From contig JAAOOA010000633.1 of NCBI GenBank assembly GCA_012861695.1, positions 190,878-254,877 of the forward strand: a DNA stretch of 64,000 nt, in the 5' to 3' direction. This stretch comes from Trematomus loennbergii. Its lineage: Eukaryota > Chordata > Actinopteri > Perciformes > Nototheniidae. Under the pieces are notes generated by a model that was not told the origin of the DNA, did no database searches, and was given only the letters and a program-made list of their open reading frames with translations. Within the stretch, counting starts at the first letter, position 1. Every line of letters begins with the position of its first letter. Shown here piece by piece: positions 24,738-36,948 of this stretch. The translations under genes and the position numbers were made by a program.

Positions 24738-25013
24738 TTTAGGACTCATAATGCTGACTCATGTCAGGGTTCAGGACTCATAATGCTGACTCATGTCAGG
24801 GTTCAGGACTCATAATGCTGACTCATGTCAGGGTTCAGGACTCATAATGCTGACTCATGTCAGGGTTTAGGACTCATAATGCTGACTCATGTCAGGGTTT
24901 AGGACTCATAATGCTGACTCATGTCAGGGTTTAGGACTCATAATGCTGACTCATGTCAGGGTTCAGGACTCATAATGCTGACTCATGTCAGGGTTTAGGA
25001 CTCATAATGCTAT
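24738..25013. repeat. 32-bp tandem repeat, copy B intron 1
   Basis: Unit ggactcataatgctgactca followed by tgtcagggtttc-like sequence, roughly nine copies. The same repeat starts before the hAT insertion (22515-22561) and appears in two to three copies at the same place in copy C (38474-38548), so it expanded in copy B. Confidence 0.93.
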
Positions 25014-25309
25014 TCCATTAAATGGGGTGAAGCCTGCGAGCTAGTTCAGGCAGTCAGCTGATACTAGGGAGTCTATTCCCCTCAAAGCCGCGGTGCTTAG
25101 GAGGAATGGCAGCTTCGCCAGGCCCTCTACTTTTCAGACTAACATCACCAGAGTCAGGCGGTCACGCAGTGTTGGGGGATAGGTATCTAATCTTCACTCA
25201 ATGTTCTGTGTAAATCTGTGGAGTGATGAGGCCCGAGCCTAGACTATTCAAACTATATGCTGCTTCTAATCAACATATCAAGAACACGAGAGTTGTCTGA
25301 CTGAATATA
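25014..25309. other. Unassigned 300-bp insertion relative to copy C
   Basis: Copy C runs from the 32-bp repeat straight into tttataactctgttgaacg. Copy B has about 300 extra bases (attaaatggggtgaagcctg... ending gaatataag) before tttataactttgttg. No termini or coding sequence are recognised. Confidence 0.5.
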
Positions 25310-26331
25310 AGTTTATAACTTTGTTGACTTTTCCACATGATTCTGTGTAAAAGCTCTTCTTCTCTCTCCAGTTTTGCGGCGGTCAGCAGCCCGTCATGAA
25401 GGTGTATGAGACCCACCTGTACCCACAGGAAGTGATGTACGTGGTGCTGGTCCACAGTCCGGCCAATCAGAGCAGTTCTCAGAATATCCTCTTCTGAGCG
25501 ACGACCCAAACGCTGTCTGCTGCTACAGAGATGGCCGCTTCGTCTGGAGGCCTGAAGCCATGTGTGCAACTCACAGGTGAGAAAACAACAATGACAGGTA
25601 ACCTGGGAGGTTCAGACAGGAAATTAGTTATGGATTGACTTCCTGTCTCTCTGTCAGCTACGAGTTGTTCCGGAACGATGAGACTCAGCAGATGGAGGCT
25701 CTGCCCTACACGCCCTACAGGCCCAAGTTCAGGCCCCGTACTACGTCTGGGATAATGTGGGCATCGCTCTGCATGTGGAGAAGGACAAGGTGATCACTTC
25801 CTCTTTTTTCTTGTCTACATCTCAGCGTCAGACTTTTCTCTACATTTCATATAATTATATGGAGTGGATCTGGTCCGTCTTCTTTAAGGACTCATTTCAG
25901 AGTTTGATATCAGCTCCTTTTTTTCCTCAGAAGAAGCACCACGGCCCTTGTTATGAAGGGAATACAAAAATATATATAAAAAGTCCCAAATGTGAAACAT
26001 GTCTAGAAGAAAATGTGTAAAAAGAAAGAAGAAATCCCCCAAAATATCTTATATCCAAAGAATACTTGAAAAACATCTGAAAAACTAATTTTAAAGATAA
26101 ATAAAAGTTAGAGAAATTTGAAGAACATTTGAATTCTTTTTTTGTGATCAAATTTTATGATGTTAATACACAACATGTACAACCACAACATTTTTTTTTA
26201 AATGAAATAACTGAAAGTACACAAGAGAAACAAAATGAGATAAAGGTAATTACTTACAAAAAAATACAAAATGCAGAAAACGCATGTAAGCTAAAAATAA
26301 TAACACAGACAATGAAAATAAAATAAAACAA

Positions 26332-26334
<3 letters not shown>

Positions 26335-26426
<92 letters not shown>

Positions 26427-26446
26427 CACACACACACACACACACC

Positions 26447-26478
<32 letters not shown>

Positions 26479-26487
26479 CACACACAC

Positions 26488-26573
<86 letters not shown>

Positions 26574-26594
26574 ACACACACACACACACACACA
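26335..26594. repeat. CA microsatellite in the L1 3' region
   Basis: About 260 bp of interrupted (CA)n between the L1 ORF2 end and its A-rich tail. Read along the L1 it is a (TG)n tract. Confidence 0.95.
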
Positions 26595-26689
26595 GTTCAC
26601 TGTTGGGTGCCAGCACTCCATCAGCGCTATCAGACAGGAGTGTATACCATCACTAACACATACACACAGGGAAACGCAAAGGTCGCAAT

Positions 26690-29600
26690 TGAAAAGGCTG
26701 TGGATTAAGGAAAGGGAGAAATCATTCTAAAAGATCTTTGAAGGAATCGACTACAGAGCGCCAATTGTTTACATTAGTGTCATTTGTCCTATTTATTCGG
26801 GCAGTTGACAACTCTAGATAAACAACATCCAGAGATGCAAGTACCCAGTGTCTGAAAGTGAGGGAATTAGGAGGCTTCCATCAAACCGCAACCATCTTTT
26901 TTGCAGCTGTTAGGCCAGCTAGTAAGATGCGCATCTTAAGCTTGGTGATATGAGCTTTGACAGGTCATTCAATAGAAGGGCGGGTACAGTCAACGGCACT
27001 GTCACTGAAAGCACACGTGACATGCCAGAAGCCACTTTAGTCCAGAATAGTGTGACTGGGGGACAGTCCTACATCATGTGCATAAACGTGCCAGGGGCCT
27101 TCATAGTGCATAGACTACATGAGGGATCGTCTATCATTTTCATGCAGTGAAGTTTACGCGGGGTAAGATATGTTCTGTGGACATAGTTAAAGTGGATCTG
27201 TTGGTGATCCGAGAAGCTTCTTTTATGCTTGACCAAACACCCTCCCAACTGAAATCAGTGTCTAAAACTGGGCAGTCACGTCTCCATACTCTGTCCAGCT
27301 GTAGGTTATCGTAGGAAGCCTCCAAAAGAAATTATACAGTGTAGACACCATGCCTCTGTTTTTCCCTTGTACAGTAAACAACTTATAAAGAGGATGAACG
27401 GGTATAGGTTGTTGCCATGGGACACCATGTGCCTTGAGCAGATCTGAGCTGCAAATAGAAGAAAATGAGCTACCTGGCAGATTGAACGCACTCTTAATTT
27501 CTTGAAAGGAGCACAAGCCCCTGTTATCATAAATGTCACTCAAGTGGTGAATACTGCTGTTGCTCCAATGAGAGGATGAGACAGGTCTCCCACCAATTAG
27601 CAGACCTTTATTATCAAATATAGGAGAAAGTGTGTGCCACTTGCAGGAAATCTTACATTGTGATTCAGCTGTGCGCCATATCTTGATGAGATGTGAAACT
27701 ATAGGGCCAAAGCGTAGTTGACATTGCCTATTTGTTAAATTGGCAAAAAGGATATCATGCAGGTTCCAAGGTTGTACGATATTTTCCTCTATATTACGCC
27801 AGAAACGGAAGCATTAGGGTTAAACCACACCAGTAACGGACGAAGCACAAATGACCAAAAAATACAATTTAAAATTAGGCACCGCCAGACCACCACCCTC
27901 CCTCCTCCGCTGTATAATGGATAATTTCAGCCGCGGACGCTTTGAATTCCAGATAAAGCGCGAAATAAAAGAGTGGATTTTTTTCCAATAGTCAACCGGG
28001 GTGAGAGGGGGATCATTGAGCTGACAAAATTAATTCTGGGTAAAATGTTCATTTTGACTATAGATATTCGGGCCCGAAGAGAGTTCGGAAGGCTAGTCCA
28101 TCTTTCCAAATCCACCTTAATCCTGTTCCATGCTTCTGAGTAATTATATGTTACAATGCGATTTAAAGATGGGAAAATTTCTATCCCAAGATATTTAAAG
28201 TGCTGGACAACTGGGACATTGGGTGGAAATTGAAGCATTTTAGCTGGCTCATTAAGGGGTAAGAGGGCGGATTTAGACCAATTAATCCTAAAGCCAGAGA
28301 GACAACCAAACTACTCACAAATAGATAACAATACAGGCATAGATTGAGTCGGTTTCTCCATGAATACCAGAATATCATCTGCGTATAGCGCCACCTGATG
28401 GTGAGTGTCACGAACAGAAATTGGATGTATACTAGGGGATTGGCGTATCATTTGGGCTAGAGGTTCAAGGGAGAGTGCAAAAAGTGCTGGGCTCAGTGGA
28501 CATCCCTGACGGGAAGATCTAGAAACAGGGAATAACGCGGAGGATAATTGCCCAGTGAGCACCAGAGCTGAGGGATTAGAGTACAGCACCTTAACCATAT
28601 GTATAAAGCCATTACCAAACCCCATTTTCTCCAGCACAGACCACAGAAAGGACCACTCTAGTCTGTCAAAGGCTTTCATTGCATCAAGAGACAGCACCGC
28701 TGCCGGTCTTTTTTGTCAACTGAAGCATCTATTATATGGAGAAGACGTCTAACATTATCAGCAGCTAGCCTTGACTTTATAAACCCTGTCTGATCACAGT
28801 TAATTAAGGTTGGCATATAATCCTGAATGCGTCTGGCAAGCACTTTTGCAAATATTTTAAGATCCGAATTCAATAAACTTAGTGGCCTGTAACTAGCACA
28901 ATCTGTCGGGTCCTTATCCTTCTTTAAGAGCAAGGAAATCAGGGCTATGTTCACGTCCCTCGAAAAACTGCCTTTATCTATCGAATACATTATCATATCC
29001 AAAAGTAGTGGACCCAGTTTATCCCAAAATGCTACATAAAATTCGGGAGGTATCCCATCTAAACCTGGTGACTTGTTTCTTGCATGTTGCATACTGCATC
29101 TTTTAATTCCTCTAAGGAAATGGGATCATCAAGATGGGTGGAATCAGTGACTGCAAGCTGTGGTAAGTCTAGCTGACCGAGAAAAGCGTCACATCTATTC
29201 TTGTCCAACTGAACCTCTGACTTATATAAATTGGAATAAAAGGTTTGAAAAGTCTAATTTATTTGCTTTGGCTCAGTTGTGACATTACCATTCAAAGATT
29301 TTATGGAGGGAATATCTGCAAAGTGCTCACTAGACCTGATTTTTGAAGCCAAGAGGTGACTGGGCCGAGACCCGTGGAAGTAATAGCGCTGCCTAACCCT
29401 ATGTATTAGAAATTCTGATCGTTGTTTCAAGATATCATTTATTTCCTTTTTGACAAGTTTACGTTTAGATGCCGTTTGTTTAGAGTAATTATTCTGCAAA
29501 ATGGAGTCAAGACTAGCAAATTCTGCTTCCAAAGCCTGTAATCTGGCGGATCTTTCCTTACATACATTTGAAGAGAACAATATGGTGTTGCTTCTTATAA

Positions 29601-30471
29601 AGCCTTTGACTGCATTCCATAATATTCTTGGGTCCTCAACTGAACCTATATTTAAGTCAAGAAATTCTTCCAATTGTGTCAGGAATTGTTCTTTATATTT
29701 TCCATTTCCTAAAGTGGAATTGAGGCGCCATCTAGTGGCGCGCTTGGATAAATTGCCCAGAGTCGCACAACAGAGTACTCCCTTGTGGTCTGAGAGGGCA
29801 ATAGGAAGCAACATTACATTATCAACTTTCTGGAAAAGTTGTGGAGAGGTAAAAAGATAATCTATCCTAGAAAAAGATTTGTGTCTGGCTGAGAAAAAAG
29901 AATAATCTTTAACCTGTGGGTTAAAAGCTCGCCATATGTCCACTAGTCCCAAACTCCCAGCCCAAGACTGCATCGCGGCAGTAGCCGACTCCTGATCTCT
30001 AGAGGCTGTTAAACTTGACCGTTCATTTGAGTCCCATACTGCGTTCATGTCCGCTCCCACCATGATAGCATACTCGGTTAATTCTAGCATTTTTTTTAGT
30101 TAAGGTATCATCAAAATCCTTATCAAATGTATTTGGGGCATAGGCAGAAATAAGAGCCACCTTTCTCCCATAAACTTCCACCCTGGCAATCGTTATCCTC
30201 CCTGCAGTGTCTGCCCACATGTCCAGCACCTTAACGTTCAAATTACGTCTAGATACAATGGCTACTCCTTTGGTTTGGAGTTAGCTGAAGAGGATGCAAT
30301 AGTGTGATAGAATTTATTAGCAATACGGCCGGAATCTTTACTCAGAAGGTGCGTCTCTTGTAGGAAAGCCAGATTAATTTGACGGCGATGTAACATAGTC
30401 AAAACACTAGCTCGCTTGTGAGGTGCATTCAACCCATCACAGTTCCACACAAGAATAGATACATCACCCAT
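26690..30471 (-). pseudogene. L1 ORF2: endonuclease and reverse transcriptase, frameshifted
   Basis: Starts MGDVSILVWNCDGLNAPHKR, the APE-type endonuclease start typical of L1. Further endonuclease motifs include SRIDYLFTSP and ALSDHKGVL (about 29.8-29.9 kb). The reverse transcriptase shows [47 protein letters not shown] and the catalytic YADDIL (about 28.4-29.1 kb). The C-terminal Cys motif CSLCTMKAPGTFMHMMWDCP lies near 27.1 kb. Multiple frameshifts and stops split it, so it cannot make a full protein as written. ORF2 normally nicks target DNA and reverse-transcribes the element RNA. Confidence 0.88.
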
Positions 30472-31162
30472 TGGGCTGCACTGCTCTGGAAGATGTCAAC
30501 AATAAGCTGAGTAGAATGTCAGATGAATAACAACCATATTTACTAAACCTGTAAACGAGACCAAAATACCCCCATACATTCCCCCAGTAACAAAACAAGA
30601 TGATAAGAAAAAAAAATATTAAAGACGATACTTAAAATAACTAAACAGTACATTAAACGGATATTCCTAAATTGATCCGTGACCTGATTGGATATGGGGC
30701 TGCAAAAGGATTATACCTACCCTTCAACCCAGTACTTACAGCTTACTAAACCGTTGTTAACAGACTAAATGAAATAACCTAAGGCAACAATGAGCTTAGG
30801 TATTAGAAGAAATGAGAGCAAAAAAACGTAAATAGGTAACAACATACTGTTCCGATAACCAATGCACATCTTACCGGCCATTGTCCATTCACCTCCGACA
30901 TGCACAGCGGATCCGCCGTGATATAGATCAAAACAAAAAGCAAAGAACCCGGCTGTGTTTGTATTAAAGTCCAGAGTCTATTACGTGGTGTGGGATCCAA
31001 AAATCAAGCAGTAGGCTCGCAAGTTAGTCTGATCAGCCAAACAATGATAAACAACTATCTGTCCCCAGATGAGTCCAGCGTCAGACAAAAACAAATAAAG
31101 AAGCCTGCAGAGATAATCCAAAACTCTGTAAGAGATCCCAGTCCACGCAAAGCAGTGTGCAT

Positions 31163-32076
31163 TTAGTCCAAAACAGCGACGCTATATAGCCCAACAAGTT
31201 CCAAAAGACCGCTATTCGCGTCAGACGATCGCCCAGGTCTCGGGTCCCCGTCCCCGCCGGTTGGTGCATCCTGCACTCCTGGTAGGGAGACGATGAAGTC
31301 TTCGGCATGTCCCGGGGAATGAAATGTCTTAACTTGACCAGCTCCCTTGACTTTCAGTGTAGCGGGGTAAAGGAGGAAAAATTCCACCCCTTTTGCACGG
31401 GCGGTATCCATTGCCCGGGAGAAAGCCTGACGACGTTTAACAGTGTAACTGCTGTAGTCAGGGGAGAAGCGAATCTTCCGTCCATCAATTGTGAGCGGGG
31501 CTTTCTTTGCGGCACGGAGTATGTCTTGGCGGGTGGTATAACGGAGAACGTTGAAAATCAGAGTGCGGGTGGCGCCCACCTGCTTCTTCCTGTCGTCGCT
31601 GTAGATACGATGAGCTCGCATTAACTCACCCTTTAGATTACTTAAGGAGGGGAACCACTTTGGAAGCGAGTGTGTCAGAAATTGTATGGCGTTAGACCCT
31701 TCAACTCCTTCTGCTAGCCCAGTTATACGGACGTTGCATCTTCTGCTCCGGTCCTCCATGTCCGCTAGCTTGAGTTGCATCATGTCCAGCGTAGCCTCGT
31801 GGTGGCTAGCATACCCGAATTTTTCACCACATCTAACCGTATCTTGCCCATCTCTGCCTTAACGGTGCCGATGCTTTCACTCAGTACCACCAAGTCCGTT
31901 TGGATAGAAGTCAATTTCTCCTCCGTCTCCTTCCCCATCTGTTGGAGTTGGTCGAAGCGCGAATCCAGATAGCCTCGTTGCTTCTCAAGCACTGTGTCAG
32001 CTAACGCCTCCATGTCAGACTTCGCCCTCGTCTCGGGACCCTTTTTAGGTGGCGACTTTTTGCTCGATTTTGACAT
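31163..32076 (-). pseudogene. L1 ORF1 nucleic-acid chaperone, one frameshift
   Basis: Begins MSKSSKKSPPKKGPETRAKS, followed by a coiled-coil-like stretch, then an RRM-type region containing DRSRRCNVRITGLAEG and a basic C-terminal region. This is the usual L1 ORF1p order; the protein packages element RNA. A one-base shift near 31780 separates the two open parts. Confidence 0.82.
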
Positions 32077-33050
32077 TGCTTTCGATCAAACACTCATAAA
32101 GGCTAAAATATATATTTTTTAAAATGGTCTCAACGGTATAAATTTACAGAATTAGCATCACTGGGTTGAGCGAGTTTAACCTATGCTGCGATCTTGTCCA
32201 GCTGATCACGTGACTCCAGAACATTTGAATTTTAAGAGATTTTGTGATAAATGTGAAAAAAATTTAAACGAAATGGAGAAAATTCCACATAAATGTATAA
32301 ATAGAAATATAGAAATTTGGAAAAACGATATATATCTTTATGTATATATGTGACAATGTAAAGGGCTGTCAATTGATTAAATATGTAATTGATATTTATT
32401 CATTGGGATTTCCGTTTTTTCTAAATGTTTTTAAAGGGATATCTTTCAGGTTTTTAATTCTCAGGTTCAGAAAAAGTGCACGCGTTAAAAAAGTGAAAGT
32501 TGTGTTTTTAACACATTGACTTTTATCGTCCTAATATTTATTTATTCATAAATAATATGATTAAATAGAAATGTGGAAAAACTATATATATATAAAACTA
32601 TGTAAAGGGCTGTGAATCGATTATAATATGTAATTGCAATTTATTCATTGGGATTTTTCACGTGTTAAAAAAGTGAATACCATTAAAAGAAAGTTGTGTT
32701 ATTAACACATTGACTTTGACCGTCCTAATATTTATTCATAAATAACATGATTTAAAAAGGATTGTTAAGTGACGTGTTCCCAGAGGCTCATGGGAGTTGT
32801 AGTTAATGATGGGGTCCATGTTGCTGAATCTGAGCTCTTCCTGTTTCAGCTGCTGGAGTTCGGTCCGGTCCGACTGAGAGAGAAACTGAAGTTCTGCGAA
32901 GGAGAAAAACTTCGCCACGCTCCGGTCGAGTTTGATGGCTTCCCGTCTGCCGAGGCGACTGTGCAGGATTTATGGCCTGATGAAGAGATGAAGACCCCTC
33001 CCCACTGGAGAGAGATGCAGAGCAGGACATTAATGAAGCAGAATAGATGA

Positions 33051-34136
33051 ATCAGAGTTTAGATAAGCACATCCTGCCTTCACTGAACTAACATTACAAT
33101 CAGAGTTGGAGCTATATATTGGTTTATCTTATTTTATAAGTAAACATGTATTTTCTGGCCCTTTTAGTTTTAGTGAATGAATCATTAATTATCGTAATAA
33201 TTGTAGTTGCAGTAGTTCTCTATGCTTTGATTGGAATACTACAATAAACGGATGAAAGGATGTTCTGCCTGGACATTGGACTTTATTCCCTGCGTAACAT
33301 TTGCTTTCTGGGCCCAGCGGCAGTTTGAGTTCAAGTTAGATTATTATTGTATTTCTTTAGTTAGCCGTAGCATTCAGGATGATCAGGAAACACCAAACCA
33401 AGGGTCTGGTGTTGACATCATGCGGTACCCGGAAGAATCAAATGGGCAGTGACGTATCTCCAACGAGGCGTTTTTGGGGAGGTATTTTCTGTGTTAGAGT
33501 TTTACTCGCTACAGGGTGTACTTTGAGGGTTTTGACTCTGCAGACCGTTTACATGCATAAAAACCTTCATAACACACAAGGGGACGGGTAATAACCGGAA
33601 AAGCATGACATGGGACCTTTAAATAATGTTTGTGTTTTCCTGTTAGTAGCTTGACCCTGGAAAACCGTTTGGCTTTATTTCTAAAACAAGTCTTCTGGGT
33701 TGTGGTGATATCTTAGTGCAGGATGCTACAGTGGTTTATGTGGAAGTGAGTAGATGGTTTAGCTTTAGCAAGCTTTGTCTAGCTGCAGGTCATTTGTCGG
33801 ACACTGGTGAATGTTTATCTGTTTTTGGACTTCCTGTTAATGCTCTTCCATGCATGGCCCATCATCCACCCCCCTTATCTTCAGTGTGTGTTCTCTCTGA
33901 TCTCCATCTTTCCTGTAAACTCTTAGAAAGCTGCTATTGGACAGCGCCCGGGGAGAAATGGTGAGTGGGGGGATGGGTGTCCGGTGCCTTGCTCAAGGGC
34001 ACCACGGCATGGCCCAGAAGGTGAACTGGGACCTCTCCAAGTAGCAGTCCACACTCCATACTTAGATCTGTTTGAGCCACTGCCGGACCAGGAACAACCT
34101 CCTATAACGACTAACAAATGTACAGTGGGGGGCCCA
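33051..34136. other. Copy B 3' flank and intergenic DNA
   Basis: To about 33400 the sequence matches the copy C 3' flank (poly-A signal at 33243-33248; ctttctgggcccagcggcag). The two diverge after caccaaaccaagggtc. 33980-34110 contains the widespread teleost motif gtgccttgctcaagggcacc, presumably a dispersed repeat. No gene seen. Confidence 0.5.
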
Positions 34137-34688
34137 CCCACCCAAGCACACTGCGTACATTGGCACTAGCTCTGTGCTTCTCCACTGCTGAATATGCATG
34201 TCCAGTATGGAGAAGATCTAGTCATGCACGTAAACTAGACCCTATCCTCAACGAGACATGCAGGATTGTGACAGGGTGTATTAAAACAACCCCCGTAAAC
34301 TGCCTGTATGTCCTCTCTGGCATCGCCCCCCTGACACCCGCAGAGCAATCATCACCAAAGCAGAGCGCACAGAGCAGGCCAATCACAACTGGCCCCAACT
34401 TCACGAGCACCCTGCTGCCCGCCTTAACTCCAGGAGCAGTTTTCTGGACACCACTGAAGTACTGGAGACCCCCCCCCCCCAACTGGTGCCAGGACTACTG
34501 AATGGCAGAACTGGTGGAACAGCTTTGGCAGCCAAACATCCCATTGGACGGAGAGGCGTCACCTCAGACCAGTGTCTCGCTACTGGCTGCGACCCACCTT
34601 GGGCTGTCTGGAAAACAATAAAGCGCCTGCGAGTCGGCGAAGGACGTTGCAAGGCGTCCATGAAGAAATGGAAAACAACAACTTCCGC
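34137..34688 (+). mobile_element. Non-LTR retrotransposon ORF2 C-terminal fragment
   Basis: Reading across frameshifts gives STAEYACPVWRRSSHARKLD, CLYVLSGIAPLTP, HPIGRRGVTSDQCLATGCD and PPWAVWKTIKRLRVGEGRC. These are motifs of the post-reverse-transcriptase region found in several LINE groups. It runs up to SAACV, just before a Cys motif, where it merges into an 18-bp minisatellite and is cut by a hAT insertion. The clade is not assigned. No upstream RT core is present, so this is a dead fragment. Confidence 0.75.
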
Positions 34689-34696
34689 TGCATGTG

Positions 34697-35730
34697 TAGT
34701 GATGGGTACCGAGCCCCGGTATTAAACGGGCCCCGGGGCTGAATTATTAAAGACCGTGGTACCGTTAAGCTCCGACGTTATCGGTCTTTTTATCGGTACT
34801 GGAGACATCTAAAAATATGTCATGTGTATTATTGCTCCACAAACATTATATTGCAGTTTTAGTGTCGCCAACTCCGTTTCTAATACGCAAAAAGACTGCA
34901 AAATGCGTCATTTTTAGTATTTTCGATCTCTCCAATCCAGACGAGAGATCTCTCTCTGCGAGGGGCAGTTTACACACACGCAGCTGCTACATGCAGCAAC
35001 ACACACACACACACGGAGGAGATGGCGGAGAGAACGCGCTCCGAGGTGTGGTTAAACTTTACCCGTCTCGCTCGTTGTCTAAAGTGCAATAAGAGTTTAG
35101 CATGTCAGGGCGGTAACACGAGCAATTTGTCTAAACATCTTGTAAAAGTGCACCACCTTCAGACGGAGGAATGCACCGGGTTCGACTGTCTCTCTAGTAG
35201 CTCTGTAGCCCCATCCACGAGTCACGTTTCCACGTCAGGTATATTATGTATGCTAGCAGCAACAGACGGAGCTAACTCAATGATTCAAACATGGGTTGAT
35301 GATTAGAGGAACTGAGTTATTTAGTTTGTTAAAGTTTCAGCTATTCTGTTCACAGTTCTGTCTTCAGATTATTTAATATGATTTGTTAAAACGTTGTTGT
35401 TTCTGTTGATGTGAAATATTATGTATTTCATTTAAATAAAAAGCAATGTTAGTTTTGTTCACATTTGTTAATTTTCATTTAATTGTTTATTTGAATAGGG
35501 ACAATGCACATTAATGAACACTTTAGACAAATAATGCTTCAAGTGTAAATATGCCGGATTTTAGCTTTGAGCTAATTTCCATCCGTAGTCCCTGACATAC
35601 AACATATAGTTAGTTTTACCTCATTTTTCTCTCCAAAAGAACCGATAAGAGTACCGTTAAAAGACCGGACCGATAAGCGGTATCGATAAAAGTAGTAGTA
35701 CCGTTAAAACCTTAACGATACCCATCCCTA
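34697..35730. mobile_element. hAT element with BED-finger fragment (1)
   Basis: Inverted ends tagtgatgggtaccg and cgatacccatcccta, with a perfect 8-bp duplication TGCATGTG (34689-34696 and 35731-35738). Subterminal tatcggtctttttatcggta and taccgttaaaa motifs are repeated near both ends. It carries a short BED zinc-finger frame but no transposase core, so it is non-autonomous. It is inserted in the 18-bp minisatellite/LINE junction. Confidence 0.92.
35022..35306 (+). CDS. BED zinc-finger fragment of hAT transposase (1)
   Basis: Frame starting MAERTRSEVWLNFTRLARCL with the BED layout: aromatic VWLNF, C-x2-C in CLKCNKSL, then LSKHLVKVHH supplying the histidines. BED fingers bind the transposon ends at the N-terminus of hAT transposases. 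The frame ends about 50 codons later with no hATC or RNase-H-like region. Remnant of an autonomous parent; expression unknown. Confidence 0.78.
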   Translation: MAERTRSEVWLNFTRLARCLKCNKSLACQGGNTSNLSKHLVKVHHLQTEECTGFDCLSSSSVAPSTSHVSTSGILCMLAATDGANSMIQTWVDD

Positions 35731-35798
35731 TGCATGTGTGTGTGGCCATGCATGTGTGTTGGCCATGCATGTGTGTGTGGAGATGCATGTGTGTGTGG

Positions 35799-36948
35799 TA
35801 GGGATGTTAAGATTCACCGATTCGCATCGGTGCACCGGCATAAACGTTCAAGATGCGAGTGCACATCGGCTACAGTCTGGGTTGAACTCGCGATGCATCG
35901 ATTGTAGCGTCTTTGCATCGGTAAAAAAACGATTCATTCATATAATATCCTCTCATCCTGTCAGCACTCAGCAGAGACGATCTTTGATCTTTGCTTCGCA
36001 CTACGGAGGCCGAGAGTCTCAGTTATCAACACACATGGAAGTCGAGGAGAAAGAGAAACACAGCGCACCGAAAAATACCTACAAATCAAACGTTTGGCAA
36101 CACTTCGAATTTTTCAAGAAAGACGGTCAACTTGAAAAATCGCTCGCAAATTGTAAACGATGCCGTGCGGCTTTAAAGTACACACGTAGTACGAGGAACT
36201 TAGCGACGCACATAAAGGCGACATGGGGTCTGCGGCTGAAAAGAGAAACCTGAAAGTTAGACATATAAGTTCAATCACTCAGTGAGGTGTTCTGTCAGTG
36301 AGAGTGGTGTTTAGTTTACAACAGCCTGTGACTGCCAATAATAGTTTAAATGTCTTCCTTACTGTAAGCAGTTATGAAATACCTGTTTGTGAAAGGTTAT
36401 TTGTATTATTTACTGTTCCTATAGAAACCACTGCTTTCTGCTCACTGGTGAGTTAGCCTATGAATGAGTGTTAAGCACATCAGGCTGGCAGCTGTATGGG
36501 CATTGCACTATGGTAGTTGTTATTTGCACATTGTTAATCATGGGCAATGCATCCTTACATTGTTTAACTGTGAGGTGTTATAACATTGTACTTTACTCTG
36601 GAGAGTTTTTTAAGGTAACAAAGAAACAGCATGATGGGATGTGCAGTACTAGTAGAGAGAACCAAATATGTAAAGCACTTTTTTGTTAATTTATGATTTG
36701 CTGCATATAAGGATTAAAACAAAAATCCTCTGTCGTACCATATTGAAGTATCATTATTTTGCATCGTGTTGAATCGCATCGTATCGCCCCGTATCGCATA
36801 ATGTTGAATCAAATCGTATTGAACTATATCGCAACAGGGGTGAATCGTATCGCCCGGTGTTTCAAATGTATCGTTAATGTATCGTATCGTTGGCAACGTA
36901 TCGAGATGCGCATCGCATCGGCCTCAGTGATGGAGATGCACATCCCTA
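35799..36948. mobile_element. hAT element with BED-finger fragment (2)
   Basis: Inverted ends tagggatgt and acatcccta, with a perfect 8-bp duplication GTGTGTGG (35791-35798 and 36949-36956). Subterminal sequence is rich in gattcgcatcgg/atcgtatcg motifs. It has only a BED-finger frame and is therefore non-autonomous. It inserted into the same 18-bp minisatellite 68 bp from the first element. Confidence 0.92.
36035..36253 (+). CDS. BED zinc-finger fragment of hAT transposase (2)
   Basis: Starts MEVEEKEKHSAPKNTYKSNV. BED features: VWQHFEFF, C-x2-C in NCKRCRAAL, and one clear histidine in LATHIKA. The second expected histidine is not evident before the frame ends at LRLKRET, so the finger is probably degraded. 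The rest of the transposase is missing. Confidence 0.72.
   Translation: MEVEEKEKHSAPKNTYKSNVWQHFEFFKKDGQLEKSLANCKRCRAALKYTRSTRNLATHIKATWGLRLKRET

Larger units (their letters stand above)
26136..32217 (-). mobile_element. Full-length L1-clade retrotransposon, inactive
   Basis: A 6.1-kb insertion on the minus strand with a 14-bp target duplication AGAACATTTGAATT at 26122-26135 and 32218-32231. Its A-rich 3' end lies at the left (read as cttttttt) and its 5' region at the right. ORF1 and ORF2 are both recognisable but frameshifted. A long (CA)n tract lies in the 3' region. It sits in intron 3 of copy B; the matching introns of copies A and C lack it. Confidence 0.9.
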
